A DNA stretch of 64,000 bases from Penicillus capitatus (lineage: Eukaryota > Chlorophyta): contig OZ287697.1 of assembly GCA_965649825.1 (NCBI GenBank), positions 1,426,001 through 1,490,000 on the forward strand, written 5' to 3'. Shown here in pieces: positions 1 through 12,719 of this stretch; position 1 is the stretch's first letter, and each line of letters starts with the position of its first letter. The position numbers and the translations under genes are program-made. The notes beneath the pieces are model-generated. The model did not search any database. It saw only the letters and a program-made list of their open reading frames with translations, and was not told the DNA's origin.

Positions 1-3000
1 TGACGATCAGCGCGGCGACAGAAGAAACGCAGCGCGTCGACGGTCTTTACCCGCAGTCTCGAACCAAGACACACTTCACGTGCCCGAGAAAAGGAGAAGG
101 CGTCTTTCTCGTGAGGTAACAGCCACACCTTGTTGTCGTTCTTGCGTAATGGACTCTGCTCTCTGTTCAGGTCTAAGAGTGTCTTATTGGCCAATCTCGT
201 TTTCAAAGATTGCACCTTCGATAGCACCACCGAGAATGGCACCATCGTAGAGGTCGAAGGGTGTCCGCTGTCGACTTCCATCGAAGAGACCGTCCGTCTT
301 CACCATGTCATCTTCGAAAGAAACGTTCTGGTCGGTGGAACAGGACTCAGAATGAGCACCCCATCTTGTTCCGTTCTGGAGCTGAACGACTTCATGTTCA
401 AGAACAACACGTGCAGTGGTCGATGCGGTGTCATTCTGTCCAGTCGGGACCGACTGCGCAATGTCCGTGTTCGGCATGTCCGAGTGGATTCTGCAAGAGC
501 TGCCAACTCCACGGTGTTCTATGCAGGTCCTCAGTCAACGTGCTGGATCAAGCGTATGAGAGCCACTGAGAATGGGTGTTCCATCCTGCATGTCGACGGA
601 GGCACGCTCAACGTGTCAGGCTCCACATTCGCCAGAAATGAAATCGATGGTCCAAGTGGGAGTGGTGACGCATCTTGCATTCATCTGATGAATGCCACTG
701 TCCTCTTCGAAAACTCCCAGTTTCTCAAGAATAGAGCTGAAATAGGATGTGCCGTTGCTGCATGGAAGTCGAACTTGACCATCCGCAACTGCGCTTTCGA
801 AGAGAACAAGGCGAAGCAGGCCGCAGTTGTTCATCTGACTGCCAGCACTGCGTCTATTCAGTCATCCGACTTATCTGCCAATGAAGCCCGCAGATCGGCT
901 GGGGTATTGATGGCACTCGAATCTCAAATCAGCATTGCGGATTCCTCCTTCGAAGCAAATGCGGCAGGACATGATGGCGGCTGCTTCTATCTCCAATCAG
1001 CGAGCACGATTGAAATGGTTCGTTCGTCCCTGTCTGGCAACGAAGCTCGGAATGGCGGCGTCGCATTCCTTGACCAACGATCAGTCGGGAATGTCCTGGA
1101 CTCCTCGTTGGTCAACAACTCCGCATCCTCGAGAGGAGGTTCATTCGTTATCGAGGATTCCAGATTCTCCGTTCAGAGATGTCGTTTCCAAAGAAGCACC
1201 GCAAAATACGGTGCGTGCATTTGTGCAAATTTGTCAAACGTCTCTGTCATGGAGAGCACTGCATCGAGGAACAATGCGACTGACCGGGGCGGCTATTTCT
1301 ATGGCCGAGCTAGTGAAGTCCTCATGAGCGATTGCTCATACATCGACAACGTGGCTGGTGCCACAGGAGGTGTTGTTGACTGCCGTTCCAATTGCACTTT
1401 TTCGGATGCGAGGTCGAAGTACACTCGTAACGCAGCAAACTTTGGAGGCGCCATTTGTCTGAATCAGAATTCTACTGGGATCATCACTAACTGCAGATTC
1501 GAAAAGAACAATGCGTCCACATCCGGTGGAGGTGTTTATCTCAACATCTCCGTGGTGCTGTCCGTTTTGAAGTGTCGCTTTACGAATGGATATGCAGATC
1601 GTGGAGGAGGAGGAATCTACGCTTTGTCCTCGCGACTTCGTGTGAAGCACACTTTTGCCACCCACCTGGAAGCCGACTTTACAGGCGGCTTCATTAACGC
1701 CGAAAGATCCAAAGTGCGCTTGTGGCGCAACAATGTTAACAATAACAATGCCTGGCAAGGCGGAGGAGTTGCTGGTTTGAATGGCAGCAGCATTGTGGAT
1801 ACGCACTCGGTCTATTCCCAAGGTGAAGCGACGTTTGGAGCTGCTCTTCACCTAGAGACCAATTCCTCAGGGACATTCACTAACTGCCGGTTCACTGATA
1901 ATGCGGCTTCTGGATCTGGAGGTGCAATTTATGCCAAGGAGGAGTCCAGTATCAATCTCAGACACTGTCTCTTTTCAAATGGCAGTGCCAACTACGGAGG
2001 ACTCGTTTACGCACGAGCATCCAGCAGAATGAACGTGACTAGTACGGAGTTCGGATATGGCTCGGCGTATGATGGTGGCTGTCTCTGCGCAGAGAACAGT
2101 TTTCTGTCTGTCCAGCACTCGATCTTTCAAGATTGTAATGCCTTGAAAGATGGAGGGGCTGTGAATCTTGACTCGTCAGTCCTTCGCCTGAAAACTGTTG
2201 ATATTTTCAGAAGCAAAGCCGCTTTTGGCGGCGGAGTCTTCGCGGAAAACGCTGAAATCTCTGGACGCGGATGTGGCTTAAAAGACAATCATGCAGATCA
2301 GTCCGGAGACAGTTTTTATACGCAGTCTTCCACAATCAGAGTAAGGGAGTCGATTTTGGACAGCAACGCTGCTTTCTACGGAGGTGGAGGTTACTGGTCG
2401 AATTCAAGCGTCATCGTCCAAGATTCTTTTTTGCAGAACAATTTGGCCACTTATGGCGGCGCGATGAACTTTCCAGAAAACACGACAGGTTTCTTTCTCA
2501 GCACCACCTTCACAAACAACTCCGCCGTTAGAACCGGAGGCTCGTTGTATATTGAGCAATCGAAGGCCAGTTTTCAAGAGTGCATCCTCCAGAGTGGCGT
2601 TGCACGTTATGGAGGACTGCTGCTGTTGTGGAATGCTTCGTATGTTAACATCGGCCAATCGACACTCAAAGACAGCAATGCAACCTGGGGTGGGTGCGTG
2701 AGAAGCGCAGGAGGAAATCTTACCATTCACAACGCGACGATGCAAGGATGTCGAGCCTCTGCCTATGGAGGCGCTGTGAGTATGGTTGATTCATCCACGG
2801 CGATCATTGCGAACTCCAGCTTCGTATCAAATCGTGCATCCTATGGCGCGTTCCTCCACATGCATGTCGCGACAACAGTCATAGGAGATAGGCTAATCAT
2901 GAGGAAGAATGAAGCAAGTGAATGGGGCGGCGCGATCTATGGCATAAACAATACGCTACATTTATCCAACAGTCTGTTCGAAGGAAATTCAGCCAGAGCT

Positions 3001-6000
3001 GGTGGAGCTATGAGCCTGCTACTGAATGCTATGAGTGTCTTTTCCAATGTCACATTCGCCAACAATTGGGCCATCAAGATCGGAGGATCCCTTTATTCTG
3101 AAGAGTCTGTTCTTATCCTAAGTCATTGCTTGTTTCGAGACAGCAGTGCACAGTATGGTGGACTCTTGTTCTCTTGGAGGGACGTCCTCGTCAACATCAC
3201 GAAGTCTGATCTGGTGCGAGGCTCTGCACACGAGGGTGGATGTGTGAGTGCCACGATGGCGAATCTCGCGTTCTGGAGGACATCTATTCTCAACTGTAGC
3301 GCTTCAGGAAACGGTGGAGGATTGCTCATAGAAGAAGGATCAAGCTTGCAACTCATTGACTCGAGCATTGAAGGAAATCGCGCTGTTGGCAATGGAGGAG
3401 GTCTTTCCTGCACGTCAGACAGTGTGGTGCACCTTGAAGATTCAAACGTGATAAAGAACATAGCCCAGTCCAGTCAAGGTTTGGGTGCTGGATTCAAGCA
3501 CATTGGATCGCTGATAAATGTCAACTTCGTCAATAATTCTGCCGCTGCAGGCGGACACTGTCACTTGCAACATTCAAGTCTGGGAATTGCAGGTAGCCGC
3601 TTTTCTCGAGGAGATGCTAAAAAGGGCGGAGGTTTCTTTGTCTCGAGCTCATCACTGAACATCGCCGATTCAGAGCTTAGTGCCATGAAGGCATCTGTAC
3701 AAGGAGGCGTTATCTTTTCCGAAGAGAGGAGTTCTGTTGTTATCGAGAACTCTTTCATGATATCTGGATCATCTGCTGTAGCTGGTGCTGTTGCTCTGAT
3801 GCGCTCTGACTTCAGAGCGAGACATGTTAGGATATCGCAGTGTGAAGCGAAAGGTGATGGTGGTGCCATCTGGGGTGTCAATTCCTCCAGATTTCTGTGT
3901 ATCGACTGTGTGCTGAGAGATAACAGTGCACGGCGTGGTGGATCTATCTACTTTGAGTATGCGGATGCACAGTCAATCGCTGTTCAGTTAGTAGGAAGCA
4001 CTGTGCAGAACAATTCAGCCACCTTTGGAGGTATCTTCCATCGACGAACATATGGACAGGCTATACGATGATGTGCGTGTCTAGGCGGTGTGCAAGTCAT
4101 CAACGAAGATGGATATCCCCTGCCAGACTGTCCAGTGGGAAAAGATCGCTGCGGAGTCTTGGCTTTAGCGGACACCTCGTTCTCGGACAACTTTGCGACC
4201 GCCGCAGGAGGAGCCATTTTCGTTGACAGAGTAGCAATTATTCGGATTCTCTGCTCTACCAAGCGGACAAGCCAGGAGATGAAGTTCTATTCCAAGAAGC
4301 AGTGGAAATCCATGAGCACTGTCAGATCCACTAAAGACACCTGTCTCACATGGGGAAATAACTCTGCTGACCGATACGGAGCAGACATCGCCTCCTATGC
4401 GACAGATGTTCAGAAGAAGATCATCAGCGAGCAGTCGGCAACGGCGGTGTCGGTGAAACGAAACAAGTATGAGATGCTTGATCGCAAGAGTGGTGCGCCG
4501 CTGCCGGTTTTCTCTCTGACGGCTGTGGACGACCTTGGTCAATGTCCGGCAGTTGGATTGGAAAACAAAGAGATCGTGGCCACGATGTCTTCTCCAGATG
4601 AGTTGTTTGATGGAAGAATGAGCACTTTCCTCGAGTCAGTTTCTGCAAATCTCACTGTCACTCCGTTTGCATTGCCTGGCGAGTATACGGTTCTCATCGA
4701 GTTCGAGGGGGGAGATTTTGAGCCCTTCGAGACTACAGTGTATGTGCGTGGATGTTCCATGGGTGAAGTGCTTTCCGCGAATGGGGCGGTGTGCGAGCCC
4801 TGCAGTGCAGCGACCTTCAGTTTCCTTCCGCATGAGGACTCCGAATGCCATCCGTGTCCAGACAATGGGAACTGTGAATCGAAAGCGGTATTACCAAAAC
4901 AAGGATACTGGCATCAGATGCCATGCTCTGAGCACATCCAGCGATGCCTGACACCCGAAGCGTGCGATTATGAAGATCGAGAACAGAAACTAAGGGAGAA
5001 AACGGAAGAGGTAGAGACCTGTGACTTCGATGAGCTATACATCAAAAGCTACACAGAAGCACAATGCCGAGAAGTGAGAGAGCAGATTGCCGATCAGGAT
5101 CTATTCCTCAGACAGGTGGTTTGCAGGGACACGAGGGGCCTCTGTGCGGATCCTGTAAGGAATCTTATGGTAGGTCGCACTCCTTTCTCTGCGAGAAGTG
5201 TTTCTCGGATACCGGCAATGTCATCTTGGTCTGTCTGTCTTTTCTTGTCTTGCTGTGTCTGTCAGCCATCACCATCCGAAGCAATTTGATCTCAGCCGTC
5301 TTCTCATTACCACTACAGCCTCAGGCTCCAATGACATCAGCAGCGTCAACGAGCAGCCGTTCAGTTCCGGTGGCCAAGTGTACGATGGAGTTGACAACGA
5401 TGAGACATCCTGCACAAGAAATGCTCCGTCATGGACAAGGCCAGAGCGTCGATGCTGTTCGAAGTCCTCAGGATTCAGAGCTTGCAAAGTGGAAGGCGAT
5501 TGAGCTGTTCAAGGTGCAGATGTTTCAGTTACCTGTCCTGTTCTAAGTGTTCTGCAGATCGCAGTAAATTTTGTACAGGTCACGGCAATAGCTGTCGCCG
5601 TCGATGCGAAATGGACATTCGCTTTAGTGGCGCTCTTCCAGACTGCAGGTGAGAAAAGTGATTCTGTCATTCTCACAACTGAGTCTCCTGTTTGTAGAGT
5701 TCATCAGTGCTGTCACATCCGAGACGGTGAATCGCTCCATCGACTGTCTCATCCCGATAGAAGCTTCCATGCAGCGCTCCATCGCCAGTACACTGGTGGA
5801 CGCATCGCAGCCGATTGCATGCATCTTCGTCTTTGCTGTTTTCTGGCTGCTGATCAAGATCAGACGGAGCAAGTCATGGATATATATGCTGAGGAAGTGC
5901 GTCCTCAGTGCCCTTGTCGTCTTCTACATCAGCTATATCTCCATCACCAAGACTCTGATCAACATCCTCAACTGCGTCGAGGTCCATGACTCCACGATGG

Positions 6001-6752
6001 CTGGAATCGATCAGACGACAGATTACTGGGTGCTGGATACCGCTGTCATCTGCTATGAGGGATCTCACGCCATTCTGGCCGGACTCCTGGCTTGGCCATT
6101 CCTCGCTATCTTCTCCTTGGGATTCCCTCTGGCGATCGCCTACCTCGTCATTGTGAAGGTCGCAGAAGACTATAAGGATGGTTGGATCTACGACGTCGCT
6201 GGTTTCGTCTATCGGTCTTATAGTAAGAAGTACATCTTCTGGGAGTCCATGATCATGTTTAGGAAAGCTGTTTTGGCTGTCGTGGTTGTCTTCTCTTACA
6301 AGCTGGGTGCCAACATCCAGGCTGTGTTGGCATCATTCGTCCTGATCGTTGCGCTTTACTTCCAGATGAAGTGTCGTCCCTACCGCAAAGAGTTTGATTG
6401 TCTCAACGACACAGAGAGTCTGTCCATTCTGCTGTCTTCCCTCACTTTTGTCTGCAGTACCTTCTTTGCCGATAATCGTGTATCGTACGGGGTCCAAGTC
6501 TTGATGAGTGTTTTCCTGTGTTTTGCAAACGTTCTGTTCTTCTTCTATCTGCTCACTCTTTTTGCTATCTTTGCAGCCGAGTACCTGAAAACAGTACTCG
6601 TCAGAGAAGGAATTCATCACTCTCCGGCAGACGGCACCTTTCGCATTCTCGGTGCCTATTTCATCAACTATCTGTTTACTGATGTGAAGGATGCCATGGT
6701 GAGATGGGTGAATCATGGCAAATCTCGTCGCTATCTCCGTTCTGAAGTATGA
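1..6752 (+). CDS. R1: beta-helix / Cys-rich / multi-TM surface receptor, 5' partial
   Basis: Six exons are visible: 1-115, 171-4030, 4085-5073, 5127-5513, 5558-5648, 5698-6752. Introns are 44-55 nt, GT-AG. The window cuts the conserved N-terminal exon; its tail (...TCP.KGEGVFLV) splices in phase 2 to SKSVLLANL, so a start near position 130 is not real. About 2164 residues remain. The second visible exon is a ~1290-residue right-handed beta-helix with GG-A/V-I/V and NNSA repeats every ~22-26 residues, the longest ectodomain in the window. Next come the Cys-rich segment (CPDNGNC, GYWHQMPCSE), GHEGPLCGSC, a first membrane span, a variable cytoplasmic loop ending KWKAIELFK, and about eight more spans with the family signatures FVYRSY, FWES and CRPYR.EFD. 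The architecture suggests a surface receptor or adhesin; ligand and signalling are unknown. It is convergent with R2, with relics between them. The last ~155 coding bases nearly match f1. Confidence 0.9.
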
Positions 6753-7380
6753 AGCTGCATTATACTGTTCCTCATCCATTCCCATTTCTTACTATCGAGT
6801 CTTGGAATAGGTCCCTTTCCTGTTGAAACAGTACCTTATGGAGTATCTGTACAGATCGGCTTCATGCTTGATTTGACGTCATTTGAACTGTCTTCTAGTA
6901 ATGATTGGAGCATTGATTTACATTTCGACGCTTCGGAATCGCTCGTGCATCAGAAAGGGAGAACTTTTCGAGTCAGAGCCGATGGTAATGCGTTCTGTGG
7001 CGAACCGCGACATTTCGTCGCAAGAGGGGATCGGTGTTTCTCGCATCTTCAGCGACACGATCGACGCAGAGGTGTACACAGCAGACGCTACCAAGAGAGC
7101 GTTTTGCAAAGCACTGGCCGCAGTAGCACTAATCGTCGTTTCGCCATAGGCCAGACGAAGGCAGCTAGCTGCACGACGCTTGATCTGATAACAAACGATG
7201 AGCTTTGTCGTCGGCGGGCCTCCGCCCTGCGGGTCTGAAAGTTCCTGTTCAAAACAACGTGAATACAAACCTTGGCCTACCGCGTTAACTTTTAGGTCAG
7301 AGAGAAGTCTCTCTGTGGTAACTATAGGGTACGGCAGCAAATACGACCTTAATAGTGCGTCTTGCATAGACTCGTCGCTC
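6753..7380. other. intergenic, R1 3' flank
   Basis: Nothing recognisable is seen. A minus-strand 185-codon open frame (6918-7475) has no motif I know and overlaps other open frames, so it is not called a gene. Confidence 0.4.
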
Positions 7381-7602
7381 ATGTTCCAACGGCGGACCCT
7401 ACTTGCATTTCCTCTATTTGCTGTTTTCGCGCTGAAGCTCGCTGAGCCATACGCTCTAGAAGTACCTTGCGTCATCCGCTGGGCTGATGACGGACCGGCG
7501 ATACGACAAAGCCGAAGAAGAACGCCCTACGAAGAGTGGCGCTCCTGCGGCGCTCGAATAAATGCATATGCCGCATGGCTCTTTTCGGACCTGCGCACAT
7601 AA
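7381..7602 (+). pseudogene. possible signal-peptide exon relic of the receptor family
   Basis: An ATG at 7381 opens a 73-codon frame whose first ~25 residues (MFQRRTLLAFPLFAVFALKL) look like a cleavable signal peptide, followed by an Arg-rich polar stretch, as in the first exons of R2-R5. It lies about 290 bp upstream of membrane-domain relic psi1 on the same strand. The inference is that both are ends of one former gene whose beta-helix was deleted. First exons in this family share no sequence, so homology cannot be shown directly. Confidence 0.3.
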
Positions 7603-7889
7603 ATCATTGTGTCGAAAGGATTAAACCATATGCTTCGTTGCAAGTTTAACAGCCGACAGCGTTTCTTTCGTCAAAACGTCGTTCCTCGAACAAGCAGCAA
7701 GCAATCTGTCCGGTAATCAATTATGACCAACCACTCCTTGTCTTCTTACGCTACTCATTTATCGTCGGAGCGAAGTCAAAAGACTGCTGTACTCTGGACA
7801 CATGCGAGACGCCATGTTTCAGTCTCAAGAATCAGTCGCTTCTCCGTCTGTTCTTCGTTTTTACGAGAGGAGAGACCAACGCGATTCGT

Positions 7890-9059
7890 CGGCCCGGAAG
7901 AAGATGGTCGAGGTATTTAAGGCAAGCAGATGTTCCTTCATCGTTTTGCATGATACCAGATTCTCCACCAGATTGCGGTGAACTACGCGTAAGTGACGCT
8001 CGTGGCCGTTTCGATCGACGTGTTTTGAGGCGTGAATTTGATTCGACTCTTCGAAGTTGCCGGTAACGACATGAAACATCGACTACCATCTGAAACACTT
8101 AGTTGCTTATTCATTCGTATAGAGCTCGTTAACGGAGTCATCGCGGGGGCCATCGAACGGGCTGTGCACTTTTTTTCCTTACGATGCCATCGTGGAGCGA
8201 TCCGTTTTTGGCATCTTGAGTAGCATGGCTGCCGTCATCTTTGTCATCCTCATCTCTGTTACCTTCTGCCTCGCCGTCATACCGTCCAATCCTCGAGACT
8301 GGACATACCTCGCTAGGAGAACGTTCCTTAACGTTCCTCACTGTCATCGTCGTCGTTCTCCATCTCGGCTACATCTCGCTGTAAAACACCTTCATTCAGC
8401 GTCCTCGACTGCATCGAGGTCAACAAACGGACGGAGACCTATGGAAAGGGCCGCAATACAATACTGGACAGCAGATACCAGCATTCGATGCCACGACGGA
8501 ACACACGCGATGCTGGAACACATCTTAGGCTGCCCGGTCTGCTCGTGCTCTTTCTCTCTCTGGGATTTCCTCTCATCACCTCGTGCGTCATCTTTCTGGG
8601 CAAACGAACGCACAGGAGCGGGGACGGATACATAGCCTATTGAATTCATGTATCGGGGTCTTACGAAGACAGTAATTGCTACTGGGAATGTGTCGTCATC
8701 GAAGAGGTGGCGTTGTCGTTCTTGCCTATCCACTTGGCGCCAGTCTCCAAGTCGTGTTTGCTTCTTTCGTCTCCACCGTCGCCCTCTACCTGCAAACAGC
8801 CTGTCGACCATTCAGAGACGATCTCGATCTGTCGAGCGACTTGGAAAGTTACTCTCTTCTGGTATCGCTCGTGACTTTTATATCCAGTCTACTGTTCTTT
8901 TGCTCTCTTTTGGTAATTCTATTGAGATCCATGGCAGACCATCTCAGAGATGTGCTTACGAATCGGCACGTTTCATTTGATTCCGACACAAGTCGACCGC
9001 GTCAATCGGCAATCTATCTTGTGGGACAGGTCATCTGCCTGGGTCGATACGAAATGTGA
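7890..9059 (+). pseudogene. psi1: decayed membrane domain of the receptor family
   Basis: This relic keeps the family exon skeleton. It has the end of the loop exon (KKMVEVFK, ending 7920), an intron starting GCAAGC and ending AG at 7971, the diagnostic 91-nt exon (7972-8062) with in-frame TAA and TGA stops, a 60-nt intron (8063-8122), and a last exon from 8123 that begins ELVNGVIAGAIERAV, matching EFISGITSETVNRSV of intact copies. The rest of the domain is spread over several frames, with later pieces such as YPLGASLQVVFASFV still readable. Stops and frameshifts rule out a product. A second copy of its 3' half is psi2. Confidence 0.88.
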
Positions 9060-10410
9060 TTCGCACATGGATCAGTGATCTTGCTGCACTCTATCGCAAA
9101 TTTGAGGCTGAAAACTGTAGTACACCTTAAGATCTGGGTTTGCATTGGTGCCTAACAAATATTTGAATCTCTTTCATTAGATCACACTATTTCCTGGAAT
9201 CACACATATAGTTCATGCCAACAATTGCAACATCGTTTCTTTCCATGATGTGACAGATGATGGAACGTATCGTGTACAAAGAATTGTAAGAGTTCATCAT
9301 CGATTCTTAGAAAACTGTCAACGGCAAGACAACACGAGGTACAGTTCGTTGGGAAGAATTCTATGATAGAACGCGTCAGAGAAGAATATGCTCGCAAGGA
9401 TAACGGTACACGCTCAAAGCAACTCAGCGTGGTTCAGTTGTCACGAAAGAGAATGTCAGATGGGTTCGTGGTGTTGTTGCCGCTCAAGTTGAACAGATGC
9501 GACGAAGGAAGTGTGAAGAACTCCATTCGGCAGCCTACCCTTAACGTCCCTTGTGATGTCCTCTCCGTGGACATGTATCCCTCCCTCACCAAGCGGCGAG
9601 GAAGACGAGGACGAAAAGAATTGGCGCCTAAATCGTCTCCGGGTTGGCTCATCGCACAAGCGCAACGGAAGTCTTAAAGTAAGATGAGGATGGGCAAGGA
9701 CATCGGAGGCCAAACCAAAGGTGAGCAAAGAGATAACTCGTTACAACGATGACAGACAGCAAATGTTTTGAGAAACAGGTGGATGTGATTTACAAACACA
9801 AGCATAAACTCAGATGTCAGGCGAAAGATGTTTTATGTGTCCGGCCCTTGCTTAAATACCCAATTCCCGATGTGACGGCACAAAAACATACGGAGTTCAA
9901 GAGTGAGTTCCCAATGAGATTCCGTCGAGGTACACAGCCGCAAACACACGGATTACAGAGAGTAGAGTGTACGACAATGGATTGTTGATATAGGTAGATG
10001 ATGACGTGACCTGGAAGGGGACAGCTGTCATCATGAAAGCGAACAGCTGTTACTACGACAGATGCATAAAGGTTCTAAAGAACCTCAGTGCGAACTTCAC
10101 AAGAACTCACTCCTAGTCACCACGACTCGTCGCCACTCAGCGCCACTCAGCGGCGACGGTCACGTCGCGCAGCCAAAGGCGCGAAAGACACTAAGTGACA
10201 TGAATGCCACTTTCTACATTGCCGTCCCATCAACTCTTTGTGAGAATGGCGCTTCATTTGACAGAAAGCTCATCTTCCTCTGTTGCACGGTCGTCTGACG
10301 TACTTCTTGAGTGAGAGTCTTTGGAATGGGAAAAGCGCGAAGCAGCGGTAATGCACGCGCGATGCGACGGCGCTGTTTACGTTTACCGGTTGTCGTATCA
10401 AAGACAATTC
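8543..10410 (+). repeat. segmental duplication, copy A (partner 21866-22960)
   Basis: From the 3' half of psi1 onward this segment aligns by eye to 21866-22960, past the coding relic and through noncoding flank (for example the shared block around 9100-9350 and 22430-22690). Copy A carries an extra ~750 bp (about 9505-10262), after which the match resumes with the block around TGGTCGTCTGA and CGCTGTTTACGTTTA. Confidence 0.75.
9505..10262. other. insertion in duplication copy A, unidentified
   Basis: About 750 bp present here and absent from the sister copy near 22830. It has no long open frame, and no terminal repeat or target-site duplication was seen. A short local repeat (CGCCACTCAG twice) lies near 10131-10150. 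It could be an insertion here or a deletion in the sister copy. Confidence 0.5.
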
Positions 10411-11216
10411 GTTACAAGAAAAGTGACTGGTGATCACATGCATCATACAGGTTTACGTCTTGAGTATCAAAGGCGACGCTTCGGGTCGTCACGCGAGAGC
10501 GCCGAGCTTAAGAGACTATGCGGCGGAAGACTTCGGAACTTTACAGAGCAAGGTGTCTAAAGTTCCGATTTCGCTGATTTGTACGCCCGATGTGATAAGA
10601 CTACACGAGACAGGCAAGTCATCCGACTTTCAGAGACAGACAAAAATACCTCTGAGAAGTCGCTAACCCTTAGCAGAGCCCCTAGGATGAAGGACCCCGA
10701 GAAAAAGAGGCACACGATGTGACACCCACGCGAGAGCGTAACGAGGTTCACCTGATAATCACTCATTTATTTACGGCAATATCAATCTGTCGGCCATTAG
10801 ATGCATGTCAAACCACGTCTGTATTATCTGTTTCTATTATCTGCAAGGTTTCATTTGCAGCGGCAATCTCTCTAACAGAACAATAATTGTCGGTGTCGGC
10901 ACTCGAACACTTAGGTCGGCGGCGGAGAATCGGTCGAACGTGCGCCGATGCCGAACCTTAAATAATAATTGTCATCATCCGGTTCACAGATCTGTAATAC
11001 CCTTCATTGAGATCATCTTGAGGCCAACATCGCTTCCCCGCGCACTGCCGAAAAGGGCAAAATGTGACAGGAAAGGTATGTACACAGAGACAGGATAGGA
11101 TATAGATCTAATGACCTATACAGTATAGAAATCTGCTATTGCATTGTCTTGACTCGGCAGGAAACGCACACTGAATCGACCTTCAAAGTTGGCTAAGAGC
11201 CTCTCCACTAAACGCG
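10411..11216. other. intergenic, nothing recognised
   Basis: Only short open frames without motifs. No RNA gene or repeat could be supported. Confidence 0.4.
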
Positions 11217-11744
11217 TCACTCGAATATCTTCCAGCTCTCTTGATTACGGATGCTGATTGATACGCTGAACAGTGTGACGGGTACGCGAGAACGGTTCTG
11301 GCCCCGCGGACCGGACAGGCTGTCCGCTTCCTGACGTGACAGGAGTCCGCGTGGGCCAGGGGTATTTATGTGACAGGCCGCACCATGCTGTAGTCTTTGC
11401 ATCGACTCAGCACCGTCTCTTCCGACTTCTTATACGCGTCGGCGCGTTCGCGTCGCGCCAGTTGTCTGCGTATCCCCGACACAGTGGCTTGAGAATCCGT
11501 CCATATCGTCCATATCGTCCCATTTTGAGCTTCATGGTCTCGCTCAAACCCCCAACAAACGGCACGCATCTCCCCAAGCATACTAGAGACGGCATCGACA
11601 GTCTTCTTACTGCCAAGGCTCAGTGAACGGCCGCTGTGCGGCTCGTCTAACCGGAGAGAAAACCCTTGACCGTAAGAAGCCCAATCCACCGTAAGGTGAA
11701 GCTCTTCGTCATCTCTGGCTGCCAATCGCACCGATACTGTAGTC
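11217..11744 (-). mobile_element. degraded retroelement RNase H fragment
   Basis: The minus-strand frame from about 11744 down to 11366 reads like an RNase H domain of a reverse-transcribing element. It has a first acidic motif (LTVDWASYGQG), an Ala/Glu motif (LGEMRAV) and a TDSQAT motif, spaced as in RNase H folds with catalytic D-E-D. After a frameshift, 11402-11217 contains NTPGP...QEADSLSG, resembling the PG..N..AD.LSR tail that follows RNase H in DIRS/Ngaro-like and LTR elements. No reverse transcriptase, integrase or recombinase is seen nearby, so it is a fragment. Its edge coincides with the truncation point of f1. The element class is uncertain. Confidence 0.5.
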
Positions 11745-12719
11745 TCGATAACCAGTACACTGGTGGATGTGTTGCAGCCGCTTGCATGCATCTTCGTCTT
11801 CGCCGTTTTATGGCTGGCGATCAAGATCAGAAGGAGCAAGTCATGGATGTACTTGCTAAGGAAATGTATCCTCAGCGCACTCGTCGTTTTCTACGTCAGC
11901 TACATCTCCATCACCAAGACGCTCGTTGACATCCTAAACTGCGTCGAAGTCCATGACTCGACGGTAGCTGGGATCGACGAGACAACAGACTACTGGGCAG
12001 TGGATACCAGTGTTGAGTGCTACGAAAGATCCCATGCCGCGCTGGCTTATCTGTTGGCATGGCCATTCCTCGTTATCTTCAGTGTTGGGTTTCCACTCTC
12101 TGTCGCATTTCTGGTCGTCAAGAAGGTTAAAGAAGACTACAAGGATGGATGGATCTACGAAGTCAGCGGCTTCGTGTACCGATCCTACAGCAAAAGATAC
12201 ATCTTCTGGGAATCCGTGATCATGATCAGGAAAGCCCTTCTCGCCGTCGTGGTCGTTTTCTCTTACGAATTGGGATTCAAGGTTCAAGCGGTTCTGGCCT
12301 CTTTCGTCCTTACAATGGCAGGTTACTTTCAAATGAAGTGCCGTCCCTATCGTGAAGAGTTCGATTCTCTCAATGACGTTGAGAGTCTCTCCATCTTGAT
12401 CTCTTCTCTCACGTTCGTCTGCAGCACCTTCTTTGGAGTCGAACACGTTTCGGATGAGGTTCGTGTGCTCATCAGCGTTCTCTTATGCTTTGCAAACGTC
12501 CTGTTCTTTTTCTACCTGCTCACTCTTTTTACTGTCTTCGGAGCCAAGTACCTGAAAACAGTGCTGGTTAGAGAAGGAATTCATCACTCTCCAGCAGACG
12601 GCACCTTTCGCATTCTCGGTGCCTATTTTATCAACTATCTATTCACTGATGTGAAGGATGCCATGGTGAGATGGGTGAATCATGGCAAATCTCGTCGCTA
12701 TCTCCGTTCTGAAGTTTGA
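11745..12719 (+). pseudogene. f1: 5'-truncated membrane domain of the receptor family
   Basis: From 11745 the sequence aligns in frame to the last exon of R1 (STLVD...QPLACIFVF) and stays open to the stop at 12717-12719, about 318 codons from an ATG at 11763. It lacks the signal peptide, beta-helix, Cys-rich region, first two spans and the NRS.DC..P start of the last exon. Immediately upstream is retroelement sequence. No promoter or leader is evident, so a product is doubtful. The body is closest to psi6 (for example DGWIYEV, FRKALLAV), but the last ~155 nt match R1 almost perfectly. An AATAAA lies at 12758-12763. It could be expressed as a truncated channel-like protein, but more likely it is a gene fragment. 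Confidence 0.85.

Noticed and set aside
130-170. Apparent R1 start just inside the window
   Set aside because: These bases are intron: 116-170 splices the conserved module exon tail to 171 in phase 2, as in R2-R7. The true start lies upstream of the window.
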